Of a stretch of DNA of 64,000 nucleotides, positions 1-7,094 are shown one piece after another. Position 1 is the stretch's first letter. The number at the start of each line of letters is the position of its first letter. The DNA is from Cloacibacterium caeni (lineage in GTDB: Bacteria > Bacteroidota > Bacteroidia > Flavobacteriales > Weeksellaceae). Position numbers and translations under genes: made by a program. The stretch covers positions 1,054,001-1,118,000 of the forward strand of contig NZ_OU015319.1 of NCBI RefSeq assembly GCF_907163125.1, given 5' to 3'. The notes beneath the pieces were generated by a model, which worked only from the letters and a program-made list of their open reading frames with translations, made no database searches and was not told the DNA's origin.

Positions 1-31
1 TCTTCTGTTGCTTATTGTTATTATCATTCAT
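1..31 (-). CDS. Start of a divergent gene, possibly mobA-like mobilization protein (partial)
   Basis: On the minus strand an ATG at 29-31 opens a frame reading MNDNNNKQQK before the window ends. In related elements a mobilization protein (MobA) with a polar, Asn/Lys-rich N-terminus is commonly encoded divergently from the ParA/TraA gene. Only ten codons are visible, so the identity rests on position and composition. Confidence 0.35.
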   Translation of the reverse strand, partial: MNDNNNKQQK

Positions 32-96
32 CACTAATCCATTTTAAATCCATACAAAACCCTGACTTCGGAAGGTGTTTTCTGCCCCTGCAAAGG

Positions 97-150
97 GCAA
101 GTTGTTTTGAGCATCGGAAATCATTCCGAGATGCTCAAAACACAACTTGC
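97..150. repeat. Long imperfect inverted repeat in the mob-tra intergenic region (oriT candidate)
   Basis: An arm beginning GCAAGTTG and continuing TTTTGAGCATC pairs with its reverse complement ending in CAACTTGC at 150, with two 2-nt bulges and a 4-nt loop (ATCA). It lies in the roughly 700-bp gap between the divergent gene at the left edge and traA. It has no T-run on either side, so it is not an ordinary terminator. An origin of transfer or relaxosome site is a plausible inference only. Confidence 0.45.
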
Positions 151-477
151 CGTGTTCCGTTGAACACAAAAATCCGCCCTTCGGGACGGATTAAATGTAA
201 CAGGGAAAACGGCTCGATGCCGTTCCCGTTACCCTCCATTTTGTCAAAAGACTTTTGCATAAATCCGTTAATAATAATCATTGTACAAAGTAAAGCCCTA
301 CCTGTAAGAGTATTGCAATGCGATACCCGGACAAAGACTGCCTTTGAGTGCCAAACACTGCCACACCTCAATCAGCGGATAAATCAATCGCTTTATTTGC
401 CGTATAATTTTAGTGCAGGTAGTAAAAAATGTATTTCGACAAAGAAGAAAATCAGGTTTGCAAACAGGCAGTTTGGA

Positions 478-540
478 ATAAAAGCATAAGGTTTTAAAAG
501 CATAAAACAATAAAAGTGTAAAAGCATAAAAGCGGTAAAG
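478..540. repeat. AT-rich direct repeats AAAAGCATAA upstream of traA
   Basis: Exact copies of AAAAGCATAA occur at 480-489, 496-505 and 520-529, with a degenerate copy (AAAAGTGTAA) at 512-521. Iteron-like binding sites for a ParA partner or transfer regulator are possible. Apart from these and the hairpin at 97-150, the 32-728 gap contains no gene I can support. Confidence 0.45.
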
Positions 541-728
541 CAATTTACCTATTGTAAGGTTTGCCACTTGCTAAAGAATGTGCCTGACAAGGCAAAAATG
601 AAAGCAAATACCTGTGCAGGAAAGTACGCAAAAGGGAATGCAGGAATATAGGAATGAGGTAATAATCAGATAAACCAATATTCAATCCTGCAAAACAAAT
701 AAAGTGTGTAACAATAAATTTTTAAATA

Positions 729-1496
729 ATGGAAACAACAAAGAAAACTTTAAAAATCAGCTTCTCCACCCAAAAAGGCGGTGTGGGAAAATCTACAATG
801 ACCACCTTGCTGGCAAGTGTGCTTCACTACCGTTTAGGTTTTAATGTGCTGGTGATGGACTGCGACTTTCCGCAACACAGCCTGACCAATATGCGTGAAC
901 GGGATAAGAGAACCATAATGCAGAACGACTACCATAAAAAGGCGGCAATGAAGCAGTTTCAAGCCATCAACAAAAAAGCGTACCCGATTATCAAATGCAA
1001 GGCTGAAACAGCTCTGGAGAAAGCATCGGAATACAGAAGCCAGTCGGCGGTTGTGCCGGATGTTATTTTCTTCGACCTGCCGGGAACAGCCAATACCAAA
1101 GGTGTACTGACAACCTTAAAAAAAATGGACTTCATCTTTTCGCCCATTACTGCCGACCGTTTGGTAGTGGAAAGTACATTGGGCTTTACCAAAGCCTTTC
1201 TCGGACTTCCCCAAACGGACGAGGGCAATCCCGAACAAGAGATGTGGCTGTTCTGGAACCAAGTGGATGGCAGGGAAAAAACAGGTTTGTATGATGCGTA
1301 TCAAAGTGTCATCAAAGAACTCAACCTGCCCATAATGGAAACAAGGATAATGGACAGCAAGCGTTTCCGAAAGGAAACAGACGACACAGCCAGTTATGTA
1401 TTCAGGTCAAGTTTGCTGCCTGCCGAACCACAGTTAATGAAAGCAACTAAAATGGATTTGTTTGTCGAGGAATTTTTAAAAATCACTCATCTATAA
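729..1496 (+). CDS. traA: ParA-family ATPase, conjugative transposon protein TraA
   Basis: The 255-aa protein begins with the deviant Walker A motif KGGVGKST (about residues 17-24), followed by the MDCDFPQHS segment with the Walker A' aspartate and an FFDLPG segment. This is the MinD/ParA-type P-loop ATPase found first in Bacteroidetes tra operons. The family acts in partitioning or positioning of DNA, and in these elements it heads the transfer operon. Two DUF3408 genes follow at once (12 bp, then a 1-base overlap), which resembles a ParA gene with small DNA-binding partners. No ParB is adjacent. Confidence 0.85.
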   Translation: METTKKTLKISFSTQKGGVGKSTMTTLLASVLHYRLGFNVLVMDCDFPQHSLTNMRERDKRTIMQNDYHKKAAMKQFQAINKKAYPIIKCKAETALEKASEYRSQSAVVPDVIFFDLPGTANTKGVLTTLKKMDFIFSPITADRLVVESTLGFTKAFLGLPQTDEGNPEQEMWLFWNQVDGREKTGLYDAYQSVIKELNLPIMETRIMDSKRFRKETDDTASYVFRSSLLPAEPQLMKATKMDLFVEEFLKITHL

Positions 1497-1508
1497 AAAT
1501 AGTAAAGT

Positions 1509-1913
1509 ATGGCTTCAGATAACAAAAACAACGATTTTGAAAAGCCCAATGTTGATGAGGAATACCTTATGAACGTCATAAGCGGCGATGAGCCTGTTGC
1601 TCCACCGACCATTAACAAAAAGCAGGATGTACCAAAGGAAAACAAGCCCAGGGAAAAAGCCCGTAACAGTTCATCAAAGAAAGCGGACTACGAGGAAACG
1701 TTTTTGGTCAATCGTTTTCCATCGGGGCGTAATGGCAAGGTCGTTTACATACGCCCTGAATACCACGAAAGATTGCTCCGCATCGTTCAACTGACAAGGG
1801 AAGAAAGAACAACGCTCTACTCTTACATTGACAATATTCTTGAACATCATTTCAGGGAGTACGGGGACGATATTACCGATTATTTCAATGAACATTTTAA
1901 ACCCATTCTATAA
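1509..1913 (+). CDS. DUF3408 protein, conjugative transposon TraB-like
   Basis: 134 aa with a charged, probably disordered N-terminus (first 55 residues) and a C-terminal half carrying the DUF3408 signature: a YIRPEYHERLLRIVQL helix and a YIDNILEHHF segment. The family is found almost only in Bacteroidetes mobile elements and is thought to be ribbon-helix-helix-like DNA binding. It is a paralogue of the next gene, with the same C-terminal blocks. The stop codon shares one base (1913) with the next start, so translation is probably coupled. Confidence 0.8.
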   Translation: MASDNKNNDFEKPNVDEEYLMNVISGDEPVAPPTINKKQDVPKENKPREKARNSSSKKADYEETFLVNRFPSGRNGKVVYIRPEYHERLLRIVQLTREERTTLYSYIDNILEHHFREYGDDITDYFNEHFKPIL

Positions 1914-2218
1914 TGAAGAAAGATAAAAAGAACAGGAATACTGTTGCAGCCGGCAGCAACTCCGATACAGTTAGCAATACAGCTAAAACAACCTATGAAA
2001 ACGCATTTATGCAAATGAATAAAATGCAGAAAAGAGGCAATAAAAGCATATACCTAAGTCCTGAACATCACGAGCGTTTAACCCGCATAGTCCAGATTAT
2101 AGGCGATGATAAAATACCCTTGTTTGCCTATCTCAATAATATTCTTGAACATCATTTTAAAGTATTTGAAGATATGATTACAAAAGAGTTCAACGAAAAG
2201 TACAAAGGCTTGTTTTAA
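1913..2218 (+). CDS. DUF3408 protein, conjugative transposon TraC-like
   Basis: 101 aa. Residues 43-101 repeat the DUF3408 pattern of the preceding gene (YLSPEHHERLTRIVQI and YLNNILEHHF), so the two arose by tandem duplication. It is probably a small DNA-binding partner of the ParA-like TraA. Its start overlaps the previous stop by one base, and traD begins 12 bp further on. Confidence 0.8.
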   Translation: MKKDKKNRNTVAAGSNSDTVSNTAKTTYENAFMQMNKMQKRGNKSIYLSPEHHERLTRIVQIIGDDKIPLFAYLNNILEHHFKVFEDMITKEFNEKYKGLF

Positions 2219-2230
2219 AAAACCTACGTT

Positions 2231-2866
2231 ATGGAAATAGTAATTGTGATATGCCTGCTGATAGTCATTGTCCTGCTTTTACAGGATAAGATTGTCATTA
2301 AGAAAAGGACAAAACAAGTACCTCCGCAGAAGAAAGTCAATCCGAACCTGCCCGATATTATGGGGCAGCCAAAATCCGTAGAACGCCTTTCAATGCCAAA
2401 CGCTGCCAATGAACGCCAAATTGAGGAACCGGAGATAAACCCCGCTAATTTAGACATTGAATACGACGAAAATGAAAACGTCGGCATTCAAATCCGCAAG
2501 GAAGAGCTGGACGAAGTTTTCAGTAATATACCTGATTTGGAGGAAGAGGAAGAAGATTGGAACAGGTACGGAATATCCGGTGGCGATGACGGTTTTGCCC
2601 AAGGGGTTACCTTTGAAGAACTAAGCTCCGTGGGGGTGTTGCTCCAAAAAGAAGAATTGGAACCAGCCCAAAAGGAAACAGCGATAGCCATAGTTCAAAA
2701 AATACAGGGAACCGAATTATTCAGCCTATTGGAGAATTCTATGGAAGATGCTTCCCGAAGAATAGCCGAGCTTTTGGATAGCACCCTTTCATCTGAAACG
2801 GAAGACAGTTCTTCCACTTTGCGGAAAAGTGATTTGAGTGATTTTGACATTGAGGAGTTTGTTTAG
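2231..2866 (+). CDS. DUF4122 protein, conjugative transposon TraD
   Basis: 211 aa with an N-terminal membrane helix (IVIVICLLIVIVLLL, residues 3-17) followed by a long acidic, Pro/Glu-rich cytoplasmic region. Size, topology and position fit TraD/DUF4122 of Bacteroidetes ICEs, whose biochemical role is not established. It is the last gene before the inserted SIR2-HerA module. A convergent stop lies 57 bp beyond it, and traE resumes 3.6 kb later. Confidence 0.7.
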   Translation: MEIVIVICLLIVIVLLLQDKIVIKKRTKQVPPQKKVNPNLPDIMGQPKSVERLSMPNAANERQIEEPEINPANLDIEYDENENVGIQIRKEELDEVFSNIPDLEEEEEDWNRYGISGGDDGFAQGVTFEELSSVGVLLQKEELEPAQKETAIAIVQKIQGTELFSLLENSMEDASRRIAELLDSTLSSETEDSSSTLRKSDLSDFDIEEFV

Positions 2867-2922
2867 GCAAGCTCCCTTTTGTATGTTAGACACAAATTAA
2901 AAATTGTTCAAACGCTATAAAA

Positions 2923-4677
2923 CTAAGTGCCCGCTATTTTTACAAATTTTGGAGTATCGAACTTCGGTGTAATTGTTGGCATATCTACTTTGACTGATAT
3001 TGGCATTGGAAAATCAACTCCCATAATAATTGCTTCTCCTGACCCTAAAGATGGTAAAAAAGAAAGAGTTTCTTTATTGGCAGTCGAGCAAGCACTCGCG
3101 ATTGCTTCCTTATCTTGATAATTTATCAGCCTATGAGTAATGAATGTTCCCATTTGACTTAGCGTACCAACAGGAATATCTCTTGGCATTTGTGTTGATA
3201 AACATAGAAATAATCCATATTTACGACTTTCTTTAGCAATGTTATCAAAAGCATTTAATTCTGTGCTTTCAAAATATTCATCCTTAATTTTCTTGTTTAA
3301 AAACTGATGGGCTTCATCTACAAAGAGAATTAGAGGATTTTCTCTGAAAATATTAGTTCGAGCTTTATTCAATAAGTATCTTCCCAATGAATTTGCCAAG
3401 ATTTCTCTTGCCTGAAAATTATAAGGTACATTTTCAAAACCAATTCTTAAAATATTTAATTCTGGATTATTCAAAAACTCGTCTATCTTGGTTATTAGGT
3501 TATTTGTGGTTGGAGCATTAAATCCAAACATACCGGAATAATCATTGTCCGATATTACATTGTTAACACGCATTATTAAACTCGTTGCATTTCCATAATT
3601 TCTTTCATCTCTATTGTTTGCCCAACGGTCGTTGAATATTTGAAAACATTCATTCCCTATTTGCCTGTGGAGTAGATTTATACTGAAATTATTTATTGTG
3701 AAATCTTCTATAATAGATTTATAAGTAAAGTAGGCATTATTATATGCCGCAGTAATATTATTTTGTTTTACAACTAATCCATTATTTATAACTACTTGCT
3801 GACCCCTGAATGTAAAAGTATCGTTAGTTCCATCATTATTATGTCCATTATTAGGAATATTCCCTAATAAGCAATGTGCAACTTTTAACGACTTAATAGC
3901 TTCCAATAAAACGGGTTGCTGTACTTGTCCTGATGGTCTGAACAGAACGAATAAATCATTAATGGTTAAATTCTGATATGGAAAATAGCTTTCTGAAATC
4001 AGTGTTGAATGGTCAACTTTTGGATGAGCATCAAATGTAGAGTATTCTCCCGTTGGGTCTAAGATTATAGCTTTTGCTCCGGTTTCTATAACTCCCTCAA
4101 TAAATTTGCTGATGGTATAACTTTTCCCTCCTCCTGTTGTACCAACAACCGCACAATGACGACTAAATATCGCTTGCAAAGAAATATCTACGGGAACATT
4201 TTTATCGTATATCAAATTCCCCATTCTAAAAGTAGGAGAATGTTCGATATTTTCGGGTTTTATGCCAAAGGTTTTGAAATGTGTAGAAAGAAATTCCGAC
4301 GAACAAATGAATACCTTAGAACCAATGAGTGGGAGGCTATTTATCCCTTTTTCTATTCTACTCGGGTCAAACAAATCAAATGATAAAAGAATTTCTATTC
4401 TTCCTACTGGATGAAATGCTTTAGTTGAAAAAGTTCTTTCACTTAATTCCAACCGTTCTTTTTCAGGTAACGATATTTCCAACATTTTTCCCAGAAAACC
4501 TTTTTCCTCTCCCTCAACAACAATATAGTTTCCTACAAGTCCACCTCTCAACACTTCTGCGTGGTGAACAAATGTTTTCATCAAAACAGAAGACGGGAAA
4601 TGCACTTTCACAAATGCAGGGGATACAAAATTTACATACCCAAGAAAATGACTGTGATTAAAGGGGCTATTGCTCAT
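2923..4677 (-). CDS. HerA-like hexameric ATPase, partner of a SIR2 defence protein
   Basis: 584 aa. An N-terminal HerA barrel-like region (residues 1-130) precedes a DUF87/HerA ATPase core with Walker A GTTGGGKSYT (about 179-188), Walker B LILFVDEAHQF and the LSTQMPRDIP segment. HerA/FtsK-type ATPases form hexameric rings. When encoded beside a SIR2 protein they form a known antiphage complex (SIR2-HerA, also called Nezha) in which SIR2 depletes NAD+. The gene starts 2 bp after the SIR2 stop, so it is one operon. A standalone translocase involved in conjugation is less likely, given the opposite strand and the SIR2 neighbour. Confidence 0.88.
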   Translation of the reverse strand: MSNSPFNHSHFLGYVNFVSPAFVKVHFPSSVLMKTFVHHAEVLRGGLVGNYIVVEGEEKGFLGKMLEISLPEKERLELSERTFSTKAFHPVGRIEILLSFDLFDPSRIEKGINSLPLIGSKVFICSSEFLSTHFKTFGIKPENIEHSPTFRMGNLIYDKNVPVDISLQAIFSRHCAVVGTTGGGKSYTISKFIEGVIETGAKAIILDPTGEYSTFDAHPKVDHSTLISESYFPYQNLTINDLFVLFRPSGQVQQPVLLEAIKSLKVAHCLLGNIPNNGHNNDGTNDTFTFRGQQVVINNGLVVKQNNITAAYNNAYFTYKSIIEDFTINNFSINLLHRQIGNECFQIFNDRWANNRDERNYGNATSLIMRVNNVISDNDYSGMFGFNAPTTNNLITKIDEFLNNPELNILRIGFENVPYNFQAREILANSLGRYLLNKARTNIFRENPLILFVDEAHQFLNKKIKDEYFESTELNAFDNIAKESRKYGLFLCLSTQMPRDIPVGTLSQMGTFITHRLINYQDKEAIASACSTANKETLSFLPSLGSGEAIIMGVDFPMPISVKVDMPTITPKFDTPKFVKIAGT

Positions 4678-4679
4678 AT

Positions 4680-5885
4680 CTAACTATTAGGGATATTAAT
4701 TACTATTTGTCGTGTATCTTCCTGATTGTAAGATTTTAAGTCAGGATAATTCTTAGCGAAATCCTCAAAGGTTTCTGAAACAATAGATATATTGGAATAT
4801 TTGTTTGCAGCATCAATAAAGGGTTTCATATTTTCGTTGGTTTCATCTATCCCTTTATTTACAATCATCAATTGAAAGCCTGGATTTTGTTCCAAGGCTT
4901 CGATGATTGCGGTTACGATATGTTTATCCCCGAAACTAAAGCCTATTGTAATAAGGAAAACATTCTCCTTTCTCAAATTGGACTGGAACCTCGACATCAT
5001 TTCAAAATACGGCTGTTCATAAGAGCTTTCATATTTTGATTGATGTGGATATATCATCAATGGTTCGTCAGGTTCTTCTTTTTGTATAATCTTGTTGTCT
5101 TGCTTTTCCCAATTTACAGAACCGTGTAATTTGTACAAATGGAAAACTTTTTGAATAAAATTGTCTTCTTCTTTTACTCTACTTTGATTGCGGGAAACAA
5201 TATCGTAATCATAATTACGCCCACTAAATATTCTTGGTTGAGAAAATGAAAACCCGTCTATAACAACAAAATTGCTTTCACAAGCTGATTGTTCAAACAT
5301 TAGGTCATAATTCAATGTAAACAGCTTAAATCTTGGTAAAGTAACTTTGCGTTTCGTTATTTTATTTAATAAGAGCGTATGTGGCGAATTATCTGGCAAA
5401 CTCAATTGACAGGCTTCTTTGATAAAATCTTTAATTTTGTTTACACAATCCTCAATATCTATATCCTCTTTGGGTATATATGGTATAGCAGGTGTTGCCA
5501 TAGAAAGAACCTTTTCTAAATTCTTTACTATAGAGCCATCATCCCATTTTTCATCGTAGCCAATAGTTTCAAGTAACTTTCCAAAAACATCGGCTGTTAA
5601 AAGAGCTTCCGCATCATCCCATAAATTTGCCATCGACTTACCCAACTTCCCATCTTTTCCCCAACCAATAGATGACCCTGCACCAGTTAGAAGTAATAAA
5701 TTCTCAAACTGATTATTTAGAGTTTGGGAGTATTTATTCCTATTTGTTGCAATTGCATAATCAATTCTATTTTCGGTACTTTCTTTGAAATCGTGAAGTT
5801 TGCCGTCGATATATACTTTTATATCAGTAGCATCACTATCATCATAAGCAACAGAACTGTTATTGTTGAGTAAAATGTATTTCAT
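4680..5885 (-). CDS. SIR2-domain NADase-type antiphage effector
   Basis: 401 aa. The SIR2 fold is marked by LLTGAGSSIG (residues 65-74), a TLNYDLMFEQ segment with the NAD-ribose-binding Asn/Asp and YKLHGSVNW with the catalytic His. A C-terminal LITIGFSFGDKH segment is typical of the SIR2_2 defence class. These enzymes hydrolyse NAD+ on infection. The first 55 residues precede the Rossmann core and are not recognisable. The gene lies between an HTH regulator and herA, all on the minus strand, giving a compact three-gene module of about 3.3 kb. Confidence 0.9.
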   Translation of the reverse strand: MKYILLNNNSSVAYDDSDATDIKVYIDGKLHDFKESTENRIDYAIATNRNKYSQTLNNQFENLLLLTGAGSSIGWGKDGKLGKSMANLWDDAEALLTADVFGKLLETIGYDEKWDDGSIVKNLEKVLSMATPAIPYIPKEDIDIEDCVNKIKDFIKEACQLSLPDNSPHTLLLNKITKRKVTLPRFKLFTLNYDLMFEQSACESNFVVIDGFSFSQPRIFSGRNYDYDIVSRNQSRVKEEDNFIQKVFHLYKLHGSVNWEKQDNKIIQKEEPDEPLMIYPHQSKYESSYEQPYFEMMSRFQSNLRKENVFLITIGFSFGDKHIVTAIIEALEQNPGFQLMIVNKGIDETNENMKPFIDAANKYSNISIVSETFEDFAKNYPDLKSYNQEDTRQIVINIPNS

Positions 5886-5940
5886 ATTCGCATATTTTAT
5901 TTGTTAACCTTTTTATTGCCAAAGAAGAGTTGTTAAAAAC

Positions 5941-6240
5941 CTAATCTGCATTATTCTTGATTGCATTTAATTCTTTTAAAACAATTTTTAAAGCCTGCTT
6001 TCCTATTTCTTTATCGTCAATAAGTCCCTTTATTTTATCTGAAAACCATAAAACCAATAGCTCATCAATTGGGGTATTCAAAAATTCTGCAAGCTTTTCG
6101 ATGTGTTTTCTTGGCAATGGTCTTTCTTCATTTTCGACTTTACTGATAAAAGCACTATCCAGTTCCAATGCAGCCCCAACTTCCCGTAGGAACAATCCTT
6201 TACTTTCTCTTAGTCTTTTTATGTGTTTTCCAAATGCCAT
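5941..6240 (-). CDS. XRE-family HTH regulator of the SIR2-HerA operon
   Basis: 99 aa. Residues 4-60 form a Cro/C1-type HTH (GKHIKRLRESKG, then REVGAALELDSAFISKVENEER and LAEFLNTPIDELL). The layout is like control proteins of restriction systems and other self-limiting defence genes. It is the first gene of the minus-strand module, 55 bp upstream of the SIR2 start. A palindromic site lies between its start and a Bacteroidetes -7-like element, which fits autoregulation. The short Lys/Ile-rich tail has no recognised function. Confidence 0.82.
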   Translation of the reverse strand: MAFGKHIKRLRESKGLFLREVGAALELDSAFISKVENEERPLPRKHIEKLAEFLNTPIDELLVLWFSDKIKGLIDDKEIGKQALKIVLKELNAIKNNAD

Positions 6241-6252
6241 TTTGCTTTTTTA

Positions 6253-6278
6253 AGACTTGTCTAAATATGTCAAATTTA
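6253..6278 (-). promoter_or_regulatory. Candidate promoter (-7 TAAATTTG) and operator palindrome of the HTH-SIR2-HerA operon
   Basis: Read on the minus strand, TAAATTTG (6271-6278) matches the Bacteroidetes -7 consensus TAnnTTTG. It is followed by the palindrome AGACAAGTCT (6253-6262), 13 bp before the HTH start codon. No good -33 TTTG was found at the right spacing, so the promoter call is tentative. The palindrome is a natural operator for the XRE protein. Confidence 0.4.
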
Positions 6279-6444
6279 AGCAAAATAGTTTAATAAATAC
6301 GGATTTAGACTTTCTATAAAGCCACTCACTGCCAAATCATTCCTTTGACTGCCACTTTATTATAACGCCCTGATTTCTGAAACACCTTTGTTCCGAAAGT
6401 CCGCAAGGTGCGGGATAACAATAACAAATTAATGTGTTTCAATT

Positions 6445-6750
6445 ATGGAAAAACAGAGAAAAAAAGTTTTGCTGGCAGCCGTGGCTATGCTGTCAGGAAT
6501 TGGTGCGTTCGCACAGGGAAACGGCTCGGCAGGTATCAACGAGGCTACCCAAATGGTAACTTCCTATTTCGACCCCGCAACCCAATTAATCTACGCCATC
6601 GGTGCGGTCGTGGGCTTGATAGGGGGCGTTAAAGTTTACAATAAGTTCAGTTCGGGCGACCCCGACACATCGAAGACTGCGGCAAGCTGGTTCGGTGCGT
6701 GTATCTTCTTAATCGTAGCGGCTACCATCCTGCGTTCATTCTTCCTTTAA
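6445..6750 (+). CDS. traE: Conjugative transposon TraE (DUF4134)
   Basis: 101 aa with a cleavable N-terminal signal (KVLLAAVAMLSGIGAFAQG, cleavage near residue 25), then two hydrophobic helices (LIYAIGAVVGLIGGVKVY and WFGACIFLIVAATILRSFFL). This is the pilin-like, VirB2-type topology of DUF4134. It begins the second part of the tra operon after the defence insertion. A 6-bp inverted repeat (CACCTT/AAGGTG) lies at about 6,381-6,412 in the leader. Confidence 0.85.
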   Translation: MEKQRKKVLLAAVAMLSGIGAFAQGNGSAGINEATQMVTSYFDPATQLIYAIGAVVGLIGGVKVYNKFSSGDPDTSKTAASWFGACIFLIVAATILRSFFL

Positions 6751-6761
6751 TCCTTTGCTTT

Positions 6762-7094
6762 ATGAACAATTACAACATAAACAAAGGCATTGGCAGGACA
6801 GTGGAATTTAAGGGACTGAAAGCACAATACCTGTTCATTTTCGCTGGCGGACTGCTCGGTACGCTCATCCTCGTGATGATACTGTATATGGCAGGCGTAA
6901 ACTCTTACATCTGCCTGTTCCTCGGAGCAGGCGGTGCTTCGCTCATTGTGTGGCAGACCTTTTCACTAAACAGGAAGTACGGCGAACACGGGCTAATGAA
7001 AATCGGAGCAGGAAAAAGACATCCCCGATACATCATTTGTCGCAAGCCTGTACACCGCTATCTGAAATTCACTCCTAAATCGAATGCCCTATGA
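6762..7094 (+). CDS. traF: Conjugative transposon TraF (DUF4133)
   Basis: 110 aa from the ATG at 6762, reading MNNYNINKGIGRTVEFKGLKAQY, the conserved DUF4133 N-terminus. An upstream in-frame ATG would run into traE. Two membrane helices (LFIFAGGLLGTLILVMILYMAG and ICLFLGAGGASLIVWQTF) give a VirB3-like topology. It overlaps traG by four bases (ATGA), so translation is coupled to the ATPase it probably assists at the inner membrane. Confidence 0.83.
   Translation: MNNYNINKGIGRTVEFKGLKAQYLFIFAGGLLGTLILVMILYMAGVNSYICLFLGAGGASLIVWQTFSLNRKYGEHGLMKIGAGKRHPRYIICRKPVHRYLKFTPKSNAL

Noticed and set aside
160-489. Open frames on both strands in the mob-traA gap
   Set aside because: Low-complexity, frame content explained by inverted repeats and AT-rich repeats; no family pattern or start context.
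2923-4677. VirD4/TraG coupling protein of the ICE
   Set aside because: The ATPase is HerA/DUF87 type, on the opposite strand, and translated with a SIR2 gene; coupling proteins have a different N-terminal membrane region.
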